Part shown: piece after piece, positions 39,847 to 49,083 of the stretch
How the letters are laid out: each line of letters opens with the position of its first letter
Numbering within the stretch: position 1 is the first letter of the stretch
DNA from: Phytomonas francai
Taxonomy: Eukaryota; Euglenozoa; Kinetoplastea; Trypanosomatida; Trypanosomatidae
Length of the DNA stretch: 64,000 nt
Direction: 5' to 3'
NCBI GenBank assembly: GCA_001766655.1
Contig: MJCC01000002.1
Span: 122,827 to 186,826 of the forward strand
Notes under the pieces: generated by a model
What the model saw: the letters and a program-made list of their open reading frames with translations, nothing else
What the model was told of the DNA's origin: nothing
Databases searched by the model: none
Translations under genes and position numbers: made by a program

Positions 39847-41634
39847 CTAGAAATTGTACAAGTCCTCCTCGGTAAGCTGCGTGGCCATGCTCTGCGAGAC
39901 GATCTGCTGCATGATCCTGGCCCCCGTGTCGGCGTCCGGCACGAGCGCGCCCGCCTCCAGCGCCCGCCCCGTCATCGGGCAGACCGAGCCGTTCTCGCCC
40001 AGCCAACGCAGAATCGCGTCGCGCTCGAAGGTGTGGCCGTAGGGCGACTTCACCGGGTTCTTCATGAGCTCGCCGGTGAGGGCGCAGCGGAAGACGGCCT
40101 CCACGTCGGCCGCCGCCCCTTTCCCCGGGGGGGGCGGCCCCCCCTCCACGACGAGCCTCTCCCCCTCTCCCCCCCCCATCGGCGTCGCCTTCCCGGACTG
40201 GCGGAGCCGCAGCGGGCCGAGGCCCTCCGGCAGCTGCGGGATCGGCAGGCTCACGGCCGCCGGCTGCGGTCGCCGCAGGAGCTCGTCGAAGACGCTGCGG
40301 ATTCTATTGTAGGTCGCGTTCTCCGTCTCGTGCGACCACTCCAAGTTGTTTTCCAGAAATTGCCTGTGCCAGGCCTCCGTGATCGCCGGCCCGCAACGCG
40401 CGACCCCGTTCTTGAGGAAGAGCTCCAGCGCGAGCACCAGCTGTGCGCTGCGCAGCTCCGGCGCGAGGGTTTCCTCCGGAAAGGCGTACCGGTCTAGGGA
40501 GTTGATATTGCACAGGAAGTGGAAGACGCTGGTGTAAAGCGCCATCAAAATCCACGACAGCCGCGCATCCCGGAGCTGCGATTCGATCGGTAGCGTGAAA
40601 ATGACGTTGAGGAAGGCGCAGGAGCCCCGGAGTTGGACCGCGTATTCGTGGAGACGGTACGTCGCGAAGACGAAGAATCTAAACGTTAAAAGAAGGGCCT
40701 TGAGCAAATCTGCAGAGACAGCAAAAGGCACCTCGATGAGCTGTTTTTGCAGGGTATTTACCAGTGATTGCGTGTGCATCACGACCGTCTCTTGCAGAAA
40801 GTTCGTTTGGGTCAGTACATGCCTCCGCCATCTCATCGAGTCTTTGGAACTGAACTTGAAGATGTTCATAATGGAGCGCATCATGTCGCTAACACCACGC
40901 CGTACCACCGCCGGCGCCATATCCTTCGCGCGCATAGGCGCTTCTAAAACATTGTTCATCACTTGCACTGCATGGAGACGGAGCATATGACTGAGGATAA
41001 AGTTTATCTTTTCCGTAAAATTCACGCACGAATTTTCCTTGATTTCCTCGCCCGGAGTGAAGAAGGTTTGTGGGAGCGTGAATCCGTAGATGCATGTAAT
41101 GCAGTTGCACCGCAGATCGAACTCGTAGGGCGGCTCTTTCAGCAAGATCGCCAGGAGGAGTTGGATGGCGAACTGCGTATGGCCTTCCGTGAACTCGTGG
41201 ACAGCCGCCGCTTTTAAGTTGTAGTCAGTGCACCGCATCAGCAGCACTAGCACGTGCTCCGACATCCTACCCAGCTCCGATTCAAACGGCATTTTGCTCT
41301 CATCCGCAATGGAGGTCTCGAAGACGCTTGTGAGCTTATCCAACGACGCGAAAACAGCTCCTCGGACGGGTGCGTAGAGGGCGAAATTGTTAAGCAAAAT
41401 ACAAAATTTGGTCTTACAATGCAGAGAAACTTGATTCTGGTTGTTGTTATTAAGGTAGCGGGTAACAATAATATCAGAGATATTCCTTACCGCTGCAAAA
41501 GACATCGCCGCGTCGAAATTGAAATATTTCCTCACCTTGGTGATATCACTGTTCTCAATCCATTGCCGTAGCGTCTCCTCATCCACGGGTAATCCTGCCC
41601 GTAGCACTCGGTCCAGCTCCACTATGTCAGCCAT
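39847..41634 (-). CDS. U-box domain protein, probable E3 ubiquitin ligase
   Basis: A 595-residue protein. The C-terminal 85 residues form a U-box: FRCALTGELMKNPVKSPYGH, then TFERDAILRWLGENGSVCPM and TGRALEAGALVPD. They have the PxGHTFER core and lack zinc-binding cysteines at most RING positions, as U-boxes do. The first 430 residues are mainly helical and hydrophobic-patterned, like armadillo-type repeats (for example FCILLNNFALYAPVRGAVFA and GHTQFAIQLLLAILLKEPPY). A GC-rich Pro/Gly linker joins the two. U-box proteins transfer ubiquitin from an E2 to substrates held by the other domain. The partner is not predictable. The C-terminal ATQLTEEDLYNF tail is of unknown use. Confidence 0.75.
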   Translation of the reverse strand: MADIVELDRVLRAGLPVDEETLRQWIENSDITKVRKYFNFDAAMSFAAVRNISDIIVTRYLNNNNQNQVSLHCKTKFCILLNNFALYAPVRGAVFASLDKLTSVFETSIADESKMPFESELGRMSEHVLVLLMRCTDYNLKAAAVHEFTEGHTQFAIQLLLAILLKEPPYEFDLRCNCITCIYGFTLPQTFFTPGEEIKENSCVNFTEKINFILSHMLRLHAVQVMNNVLEAPMRAKDMAPAVVRRGVSDMMRSIMNIFKFSSKDSMRWRRHVLTQTNFLQETVVMHTQSLVNTLQKQLIEVPFAVSADLLKALLLTFRFFVFATYRLHEYAVQLRGSCAFLNVIFTLPIESQLRDARLSWILMALYTSVFHFLCNINSLDRYAFPEETLAPELRSAQLVLALELFLKNGVARCGPAITEAWHRQFLENNLEWSHETENATYNRIRSVFDELLRRPQPAAVSLPIPQLPEGLGPLRLRQSGKATPMGGGEGERLVVEGGPPPPGKGAAADVEAVFRCALTGELMKNPVKSPYGHTFERDAILRWLGENGSVCPMTGRALEAGALVPDADTGARIMQQIVSQSMATQLTEEDLYNF

Positions 41635-42082
41635 TACAGATCAAAAATGTTTGCAATAGGAGAAAAGCAACAACAGAAACGGGTGATCTAATTTTAGACT
41701 CCCTTACCCCCTCCCCAAAGGAAAAAAACTCCTCCTTGAGAAAATAAAATGGAACTTTTTGTTTTTGATGTAACTAGGTTTACGACAAAAGGGGACAGGT
41801 AATAGTCTGTGCGTTTTCAAATTGAAAAGAACATATTAGCTTAAAATGAGGATACTAACAAACTCAGCAAAGCTCCGCGATGCAAACGAAACCCGTCTAA
41901 ATAACCCAGTAGTCACAGTACTCAAATGACCATCTTGGGAATACTTTTCATTGACTCCTTTTGAGTACCAACGATGTCCTTCAGTAATAACAAAAGGTAC
42001 CACCAAACGCAAATAACACAGAGAGAGAGGGGGAGGGGGGAATGAAAATATCATACGCTTAAGGATAATCAGGCGAAAGTCA
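41635..42082. other. intergenic spacer with long pyrimidine tract (minus strand)
   Basis: A 448-base spacer with a 27-base C/T tract on the minus strand (42041-42015). The first AG after it is at 41980-41979, a candidate acceptor for the U-box gene with a 5' UTR of about 345 nt. A second pyrimidine-rich stretch abuts the ATG without an AG. Confidence 0.5.
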
Positions 42083-45000
42083 TTAAATTCTTTCCATAGA
42101 TCCTGTAGCACTACTGCATAAGGGTAACCCACTTTGAGGTACAAGAAGCAATGGCTTCTGAATCTGTTTAACATAATTTTTCCATTGGACTAGCACTCGG
42201 TAGCAGATTCTGCGCTCCAGATGCCTAGCCAGAATCAAATACTTCACGATAGGAGGCGGCAGAGCAGGGTTTGGAGGCGTACATTCCGATTTATATACTC
42301 CTATGCGGTTGACGGCGTCACCAGAGACCGCCACTGTATGCTCCAATTGTTTTGTCCTGAATATTTTCATTAAGTGTCGGGCTGCTATAGCTGTTCGTTT
42401 CCCAAACGCTTCTAGCACTGTACCGCCTTGGAGTTCACCTGTCTTTCCCTCAGCGCGAGCGCGCAAATCCGCTCGTTGGTTCTCAAGACCGAACTGCATA
42501 GCGAATGAGGAAAGGTGAACGTGGGCATTCCTCTCATCGCAGAGCGCCCCATGTCGTAGCTTGTGAAGCTGCCGAGAGCAAGGAAGCACCTGCAGCCCCT
42601 TCTTCTTCCTTTCAAACCCATTTCCGACATGAGCCTCCGTGTCCTTGTGCATATCCTGATCTACACTCATGTTGCTGGTTAGGGCGTGAAGCCGCGCTGG
42701 AGTAGCCCCGCCCTTGAGCAAGCTGGATTCGTGCACCACCAGCACTAAGTTCGCATTCTGTGAAAGAAGACTACCACTCAATCCTTTCAAAAACTGCTCT
42801 GTGATGGGCACGTTATCCTGAACATACACTAAGAAAGTGATCCGGCGCTGGATGAGGTTGGCCTGCGCACAGGTGTGTGTGATCAACGTCCGCTCCATCT
42901 GCTCACGGCCTAACGGAAAGGTCCGAATCAACGTACGGAGCAAAAACCACGCGTTTCTGAGCGATACTCGCCGAATACGCTCCGCAACCTGCGCCTCAAG
43001 ATACGTCACCGGCATCACTCGCGGTAGATCAATGTAGAAGGGAAACACCACAGAGGACGACATCTTTTTCACAACAGCCATCGCGCACGCGTACTCCTCG
43101 GCCGATCGCACCTCAGCCTTTAGCGTGGGATCGCTCCCAATAGGCACAATCGTCATCGGGCGCCACTGATCTGGCGAGCCCAGAAAGAGATAGGAGGCCG
43201 AGGAAAGAATCTTATCCGAGGATAACAGCGATAGCGATCCTCTCAGCGTACGATCGGGCTTAAACGAATCCGCATACTCCAATGTAAGATCCTCGGCGGC
43301 CTCTTCGCACCACGGGTCCGGCTTCCCCATCGCAACCTCATCCCAGGGAGCGAACTCCTGAAAAAGTTTATTAGCAACCAGCTGCGATTCGACATCGAGA
43401 CCGACAATATTGAGCACTATAAGGCTCACCAACACCAGCCACGTCAAGAGAGACCAGTAGGAGGACAGGATATAGGAAAACGGAAGATTCAGCAGGCATC
43501 GCTGCTTCACCATGACGCTCTCTTTTAGGGAAAGCTTATGGGTTTGCGTGTTGAGAAAACGCCACATGTTCAGCGTCGTCGCGATCCGCGAACGCGTCGT
43601 CGAGATCGGCAGCTGAAGATCAATGGCGGCATTCAGAACGTAGGTATAACGCGGATTCCCGCCGGGCGATTCCGCAAGGACCTCCCGCAACACCATCACG
43701 CTCGCCCACGGGGAAAGAACGAGGGGTAAGGAATTCACAAGAAAGCGAAGCTCAGCTGGAATCACCTCAGCGGCATCGTCGTTTACACTCTCGCCCGCGC
43801 ATTCAGTGGGTGGTTTCGCCTTCTTTTTACCCCGTGCCTCCTTTTCGCAGTTTCGTCCGCGTTCACGCATTGTTTTCTCATTGACAGTGACGTTCATCAA
43901 AAGGAAAATTTTGCGCCGATATTCGTCCTGAATATTCGGAACTGGCACGTTCTGGTTGACAAAGTCAAACATCTCGGAGCTCACCACGATGGGTTGCCCC
44001 GTGTTGTTCGAACGCACCTCCACGAGGTTCTTAACGAGCTTCTCGAGAAAGAGCAGAAAACGATGGCGGACACTGGCGGAAACCTCCAAGACCCGTTGCT
44101 TTGGCGTGGTATTATCTTTGCCATGTTTACTGGCGTCGCCAGAGGTCTCTTCGCTTCGATCAAGCTGCTCTTCTTCGGTTGCAGAAGACGGCGATGAAGA
44201 ACCGGTGGCCTCACGGTGGGGGTCCTGGGCCCAAGTGGTAGTCAGCCCTGTCTGAGGCCTACCCGCCACTTTGGCAATTGCCCGCATCTGTTCCTGCACC
44301 TGCCGCCGCAGACTACGCTGATCACGCGTAAGCGCCCGGACGATCTCCTTCAGCGAGCGATATGTGGCCACACACAAGGCCCAGGGGCTACCATCCATGA
44401 CATTCAGCTCCTCCATCTGTTCGCGGATCCCCCTGTCAAGGAAGTTGGCGCCAATCACTGCCTCGTTCCCATCCTTTGGGAACAGGCTCGTACCGAGCAT
44501 CGAGAGCCACTTCATGTCATCCTGAGTGAACGAGGTAGGGTCGTGTCGCAGACGATGCTCAAGCGAAATAATCACCTCCTGCATCACTGTATTCAAAAAG
44601 TCCTCCTTTTCGCAGTGATCCAACAGAGGCAGGAGCACCTCCACCACTGTCCGAAGATTGAGATTTGAATCGCTGAGCAGAGCGGTCTTTTCGAGTAGAT
44701 GAAGGGCATCCGCCGGTGAGTGCTCGGCGATGCGCCTGAAATGCCTGCAACACGCATCGCTGTTAGGCATTTCCCTCAGCAGCCAGAGAGTAACGCCGAA
44801 GAGATGAGGACTGGTAATCGGAATATCGCACTGAGCCGCCGCCAACTCCACGCGGCTCAAAAAATACCCCATAATGCTCAACAGAGTGCTTTGATAGATA
44901 TCGCCCACATTCACATCAGAACTCGTCTCATGCGCCGTGGGTCGATGTATGGAAAGAGAGGGATCGCTCCCGGTTGTCGTTTGCCGATTACCACTCTGAA

Positions 45001-46285
45001 TCAACCTCTCAGTAAGTTTCTCTTTGGAGGCGGATATCTGAGAGGCTATGTTGAGCAAAGAAAATACCACTTCACTATTTTCTTCCGCGTTATTCAGTGC
45101 CGACAGCACGGGGCTGCTGTCACACTCTATCCCACTATGCTTCCCCATGTACTTGAGGAGAAATAGGACTACCAAAATACGCCCTAGATCATCGCTTTTG
45201 GAGGCGCAATCGCGGGCGTCTGTCGCCGCGGCCTCCGCCTGGTTTGGGTGCACTCTTTCCAGGAAGTCCGCCAGAGCCTCCTTGCGCACCCGCGAGTCCG
45301 CGGCGCCGAAGATCCCGAGGGCCGCCAGGTCGCACAACGTCATCTCTGTAAACCGATCCCGCATGCGCCGGTAGGCCTGTGCCACGTCGAGGGCCGAGGG
45401 ACAGCAGCTCGGCCGCAGCCCCCCCCCCTTCTCCGACGACGACGCGACGTGCCAGAGCACGAGGAGCCCGCGGAGGGTCGGCGCGCGCGCGTAACACGCG
45501 CCAAGGTCGTCCATCTCCTCCCAGAGCCACCGCACGCGGTTCTCCTCGTCCGCGCTCAGGAGGGTGTGCGCGAGCCAGACGGGCGCGTCCTCGCGCGCGA
45601 GCCCGGCGCGGGAGGCCGCGCCCTGCACGAGCGCCCGGCGGTCCGCGCAGAGCGAGACGACCCGGGCCTCCGCGGCGAGGACGGGGCTGACGAGCGCCGC
45701 GTAGGCCGGCGCGCCGACGACGCCGCGCAGGATGGCCTCGGTGCCGCTGAGCTTGAGCGCGAGCACGAAGGTGTCCCGGACCTGCTCCTCCTCCCGGCCC
45801 CCCCCGTGCCCCTCGTGGGCCCCGCGGACAAAGGGGTAGAAGAGGGCCGCGCAGGTGCCCCAGGAAGGGGGCGCACCCCCCGCGCCCCGCTTGCCGTCGC
45901 CGCTCGGGAAGCCAGGGCGTGCGCCCGGCGAATGATCCTCGGGAGCGAGCGGGCGGGCACCACCTTCCCCAGCCCCGGACGACTTCCCCCAAGAGAGGGA
46001 AAACGGCGGGCGCACAACATCCCCAAGGTTGTCCGTCCGCGCGGTTTGCGTGTTCCGTTGCTGGGCGCGGTCCTCCGACATTTTTAACCGTGGCTCGAAC
46101 GCAGTCCCCCCATGCAGGGATGGTAAAAGAGCAGGGGGCGGGGTAAAGCGAATCGCAAAGTCGAAATCATACCGATGGATTTCACGAACGAGGACAACAA
46201 CTTCGGATGTAGGGACTTGAGGAAACTGTGCGGGGAGAATGAGGCCACCTACAAATTTTCTTAAAAAAGACACCCGAAATGACAT
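42083..46285 (-). CDS. giant single-span membrane protein of unknown function
   Basis: A 1400-residue protein, not recognised as a known family. Most of it is soluble and helical. One convincing transmembrane segment lies at about residues 936-962 (LLTWLVLVSLIVLNIVGLDV). After it comes a mixed alpha/beta region with well-ordered hydrophobic strands (SSVVFPFYIDLPRVMPVTYL, RITFLVYVQDNVPITEQFL, ANLVLVVHESSLL). A Lys-rich low-complexity piece precedes the span. The N-terminal third (45.2-46.1 kb) is very GC-rich with Ala/Arg/Gly-heavy composition. The start is uncertain: a pyrimidine tract abuts ATG 46285 with no AG, and an inner ATG at 46081 (MSEDRAQQRNTQ) could be the real start. Its size and single span suggest a scaffold or receptor-like protein, but there is no evidence for a function. 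Confidence 0.7.
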   Translation of the reverse strand: MSFRVSFLRKFVGGLILPAQFPQVPTSEVVVLVREIHRYDFDFAIRFTPPPALLPSLHGGTAFEPRLKMSEDRAQQRNTQTARTDNLGDVVRPPFSLSWGKSSGAGEGGARPLAPEDHSPGARPGFPSGDGKRGAGGAPPSWGTCAALFYPFVRGAHEGHGGGREEEQVRDTFVLALKLSGTEAILRGVVGAPAYAALVSPVLAAEARVVSLCADRRALVQGAASRAGLAREDAPVWLAHTLLSADEENRVRWLWEEMDDLGACYARAPTLRGLLVLWHVASSSEKGGGLRPSCCPSALDVAQAYRRMRDRFTEMTLCDLAALGIFGAADSRVRKEALADFLERVHPNQAEAAATDARDCASKSDDLGRILVVLFLLKYMGKHSGIECDSSPVLSALNNAEENSEVVFSLLNIASQISASKEKLTERLIQSGNRQTTTGSDPSLSIHRPTAHETSSDVNVGDIYQSTLLSIMGYFLSRVELAAAQCDIPITSPHLFGVTLWLLREMPNSDACCRHFRRIAEHSPADALHLLEKTALLSDSNLNLRTVVEVLLPLLDHCEKEDFLNTVMQEVIISLEHRLRHDPTSFTQDDMKWLSMLGTSLFPKDGNEAVIGANFLDRGIREQMEELNVMDGSPWALCVATYRSLKEIVRALTRDQRSLRRQVQEQMRAIAKVAGRPQTGLTTTWAQDPHREATGSSSPSSATEEEQLDRSEETSGDASKHGKDNTTPKQRVLEVSASVRHRFLLFLEKLVKNLVEVRSNNTGQPIVVSSEMFDFVNQNVPVPNIQDEYRRKIFLLMNVTVNEKTMRERGRNCEKEARGKKKAKPPTECAGESVNDDAAEVIPAELRFLVNSLPLVLSPWASVMVLREVLAESPGGNPRYTYVLNAAIDLQLPISTTRSRIATTLNMWRFLNTQTHKLSLKESVMVKQRCLLNLPFSYILSSYWSLLTWLVLVSLIVLNIVGLDVESQLVANKLFQEFAPWDEVAMGKPDPWCEEAAEDLTLEYADSFKPDRTLRGSLSLLSSDKILSSASYLFLGSPDQWRPMTIVPIGSDPTLKAEVRSAEEYACAMAVVKKMSSSVVFPFYIDLPRVMPVTYLEAQVAERIRRVSLRNAWFLLRTLIRTFPLGREQMERTLITHTCAQANLIQRRITFLVYVQDNVPITEQFLKGLSGSLLSQNANLVLVVHESSLLKGGATPARLHALTSNMSVDQDMHKDTEAHVGNGFERKKKGLQVLPCSRQLHKLRHGALCDERNAHVHLSSFAMQFGLENQRADLRARAEGKTGELQGGTVLEAFGKRTAIAARHLMKIFRTKQLEHTVAVSGDAVNRIGVYKSECTPPNPALPPPIVKYLILARHLERRICYRVLVQWKNYVKQIQKPLLLVPQSGLPLCSSATGSMERI

Positions 46286-46975
46286 GGATATAATTAATGT
46301 TGAAAGAAAAAAGATGTTTCACTCTTTATGTATCATAAAGTTTAAGTCTCAATAAGGATAAAAAAAAAACAAAAAAACTAAAGATACCTGAATTAGTGCT
46401 GGTGATAAACTGGAGTTAGGCATAAACGCCTTTCTCTGGGACACGAGAAAATAGAAAGTAAATGAAAGCGCAGGCGTACGTCCAACGAATCTATACGTTG
46501 TGCTTGTGTATTTGCGTGTATTTGTATGTCTAAGTGCTACAAATGATTTAAAAAATCTAATGTTCTTTTGGTTTGTACAGCTTAATTCTGATAAAAGTCA
46601 TGGGTAAACCTTGGGAATGCATTGTATTAGATTGTTCATTTAGACAGTATCTTTGAGGGGTGTGAATTCCTATAGGAAATTCAGGAAAAGCAACACACTG
46701 AAATTGAACTGTGTGTAGAGGTGGTGCGATATTAGTAGATATGTAAATAGATTTAATAATATGTTTTCTATTTAATGATTCAGTTTACAGTTTTACAAGA
46801 CTAAAGGCCGAACGGTATTACCAAAAAGGCTACAATAATAGACCTAAAAGCCAAATTCCCACCGCTACAATTATTCCTTGTATGTTTCTCTATAGAAGGG
46901 CAACGCTGACGCAAACCATAAAAAATCTCAAGGAGAGTCACGGCGGCGTGAACACGGAGTCTTGATAAGCGCGAC
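46286..46975. other. AT-rich intergenic spacer
   Basis: A 690-base spacer with the pyrimidine tract just upstream of 46285 and an A-run near 46360-46377. Nothing else was recognised. Confidence 0.6.
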
Positions 46976-48550
46976 CTAACTCGCGGGTTTGGCCTTTCCA
47001 ACCCCAAACAGCCCAGCCGGCCGCTGTCCAAGCTGTCCAAATCCTGCAAAACCGCCCACCGGCTGCGATGTGTTGGTGCCGGTGTTCACGACGCTAAAGC
47101 CCCCTCCCACCTGAGCGGCCGCAGGGGAGGTGACGGCAGCCGTGGTGGAAACTGCATTCGCCGCTGGGAGCCCAGGTGCGATGCTGAGCGTCTCCTGGGA
47201 AGTAATAGGCGGCTTAAAGAGCACGTCCGCCTCGTACTGGCCGTACTGGCGGGTGAAGATGCCGCGGGCGGAGTCACTGCGCTTGTGCAGGTGATCAGCC
47301 CAAGTGGAAAGGTTCGTCAGACTGGTGAGTAGATTCATCAAGGAGGCGTTGATCTGGGGGACGATCGCGGACGGCTCTGCCGGACCTGCGCTCAGCACGG
47401 ACGTCGCAGATGTTGAGGTCGTAGTCCCGTTAAGCGGTGAGAACGTCTGAGGGTAGAGCTGCGAGCAGTCAGACCGATCAGAGTAGCCGACAAGTGAAGC
47501 ATGGCTATAAGGAGGAGCCCTACCATCTCGATGTGAGAGATACGCATTTGGCGCGTAGCTACCCAGGCCTCGGTCTTGTTTTGCAGCGTCTGCAGCGCTG
47601 ATCAGATGATTAGAGGTTAAAGAGGGCATGACATCCATCCTGAGCTCTTCTATTTTGCCGCTTAGCGTTTTCATACTGTCTTGCAGTTCCTCAATAATCA
47701 TAAGGAGTGGAGATTTCGCATTCGCATTGCGGTCAAAAGGATTCATGTCATTTAGGCTATTACTGGTGTTGTTGTTCTTGGCGTGGGTGAGGTTGCCGCT
47801 CGCCAACAATGGTTCCCACACCCGATGCTGATATTCTCGGATGGTACTTTCAAATTGATCTAGATGCTGTGAAAAAGACTGCGCCTCTTTCTCATGGTGC
47901 TCACAAGCCACAGCGACTATTGGGACGGCGTGATTACCACCTTTTAGTTCTGCTAATTGACGAGATTGGTGTTGATAGCTTCCTAAATTCGTATCTTTTG
48001 TGCCGTTTGCAGCGTCCTTTGAAGTACTTGTGGGTTCAATGCCATTTAAGTAGTCTGTCACCGCCTTTATAGACTCCTCCTCGTTGTTGGCAAAAGCGTG
48101 CAACTCCATAAGATGTTGCTGCAGAACGGGCGGCAGTGAGTCGAAAAGTGTGTGATCATTGATCTGTGAGAAATCAACAGCGCTTTGCCATGTTGTCCCA
48201 TATCCCGGACCTTTGATGCCTTTGTAGGGAGGCAGCTCTTGACTCATGTTAGCACCCAATCCATTGGGGTTTAATCCAGTGGAAGCAGAGCCAAATCCGG
48301 TACTACTGGGAAACCCAGCACCTGAATACCCTGCACCAATGGGGTTGTTGCCAATGCCTGTGCCTGATGCAAAGGTGCCGCCCGGCTTCATGAACCCAGT
48401 GTTGAACGCACCGAATCCAGTGTTCGGCATTGTTGTTGGGGGTGCTGCTGCAGCAGATACGGATGAAAAGCCGATTGCACCAGGCTTAAGGGTATTCTGC
48501 GTCCCTGCTTGATTCGGGGCAGCTGAAGTAGATGCAAAGGTAAATGACAT
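46976..48550 (-). CDS. FG-repeat nucleoporin, Nup62-complex type (Nup58-like)
   Basis: A 524-residue protein. The first 105 residues are Gly/Phe/Ser/Asn-rich with scattered FG or GF pairs (GFGAFNTGFMKPGG, GFPSSTGFGSAST), and the C-terminus repeats this style (GGFAGFGQLGQRPAGLFGVG). The middle is helical: TLFDSLPPVLQQHLMELHAF, then FSQHLDQFESTIREYQHRVW, then LLMIIEELQDSMKTLSGKIE. This order (FG tail, LPP..Q..L helix, coiled coils, FG tail) is that of Nup58/Nup62 central-channel nucleoporins. It would line the nuclear pore and bind transport receptors. Which of the channel nucleoporins it is cannot be settled by eye. Confidence 0.75.
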   Translation of the reverse strand: MSFTFASTSAAPNQAGTQNTLKPGAIGFSSVSAAAAPPTTMPNTGFGAFNTGFMKPGGTFASGTGIGNNPIGAGYSGAGFPSSTGFGSASTGLNPNGLGANMSQELPPYKGIKGPGYGTTWQSAVDFSQINDHTLFDSLPPVLQQHLMELHAFANNEEESIKAVTDYLNGIEPTSTSKDAANGTKDTNLGSYQHQSRQLAELKGGNHAVPIVAVACEHHEKEAQSFSQHLDQFESTIREYQHRVWEPLLASGNLTHAKNNNTSNSLNDMNPFDRNANAKSPLLMIIEELQDSMKTLSGKIEELRMDVMPSLTSNHLISAADAAKQDRGLGSYAPNAYLSHRDGRAPPYSHASLVGYSDRSDCSQLYPQTFSPLNGTTTSTSATSVLSAGPAEPSAIVPQINASLMNLLTSLTNLSTWADHLHKRSDSARGIFTRQYGQYEADVLFKPPITSQETLSIAPGLPAANAVSTTAAVTSPAAAQVGGGFSVVNTGTNTSQPVGGFAGFGQLGQRPAGLFGVGKAKPAS

Positions 48551-49083
48551 CCTGTTCTTTTGGTGTTGTGGTTTTTTTTGTGTGTGGGTATATTTGTTTA
48601 TAACAGTTTAGTTAAGGAGAGCCGACGGAATATATAAAATGGAAGCCTATAAATAGGGCAACCGCTACTAACTTTTAAAATTCTGAATAAAGGAGGGAAG
48701 TAAGAATACTAAATGGTGATAAGCACACGCTACATGCGAATAAGAGTCCATTGGATTCGTTTTAATAAGTAATTCTTGACTTTTGTGTGTTGTAACCGAA
48801 AAATGTTTCTAAAGAAACCCAGAACGGCAATATCACAGATAAGCCGATATATAATTGAAGAGGAAAGCATATTAATTTTTTAAGTGAAAACAAACTCTAT
48901 GTGAAATCAAGACTTTTATCTGATTCCGGGTTCTATGGTATACTGTATATAGATGACAGCATGTGAATAAATAAATAAAATCATTGTAAGGGAATGTATT
49001 CCCCATGAGTGGGCAATATTATATGCAGGCCCTTGTTATTCTATCTCTTCTTCTTCTTCTTTCGTTTCTCTAAATTGTATGAC
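48551..49083. other. AT-rich intergenic spacer
   Basis: A 533-base spacer. A G/T-rich run follows directly upstream of the nucleoporin start. No gene was recognised. Confidence 0.55.

Noticed and set aside
45248..46087. 279-residue plus-strand ORF opposite the giant membrane protein
   Set aside because: Arg/Pro/Ala-rich translation of a GC-rich patch; antisense to a better ORF and against the direction of the unit.
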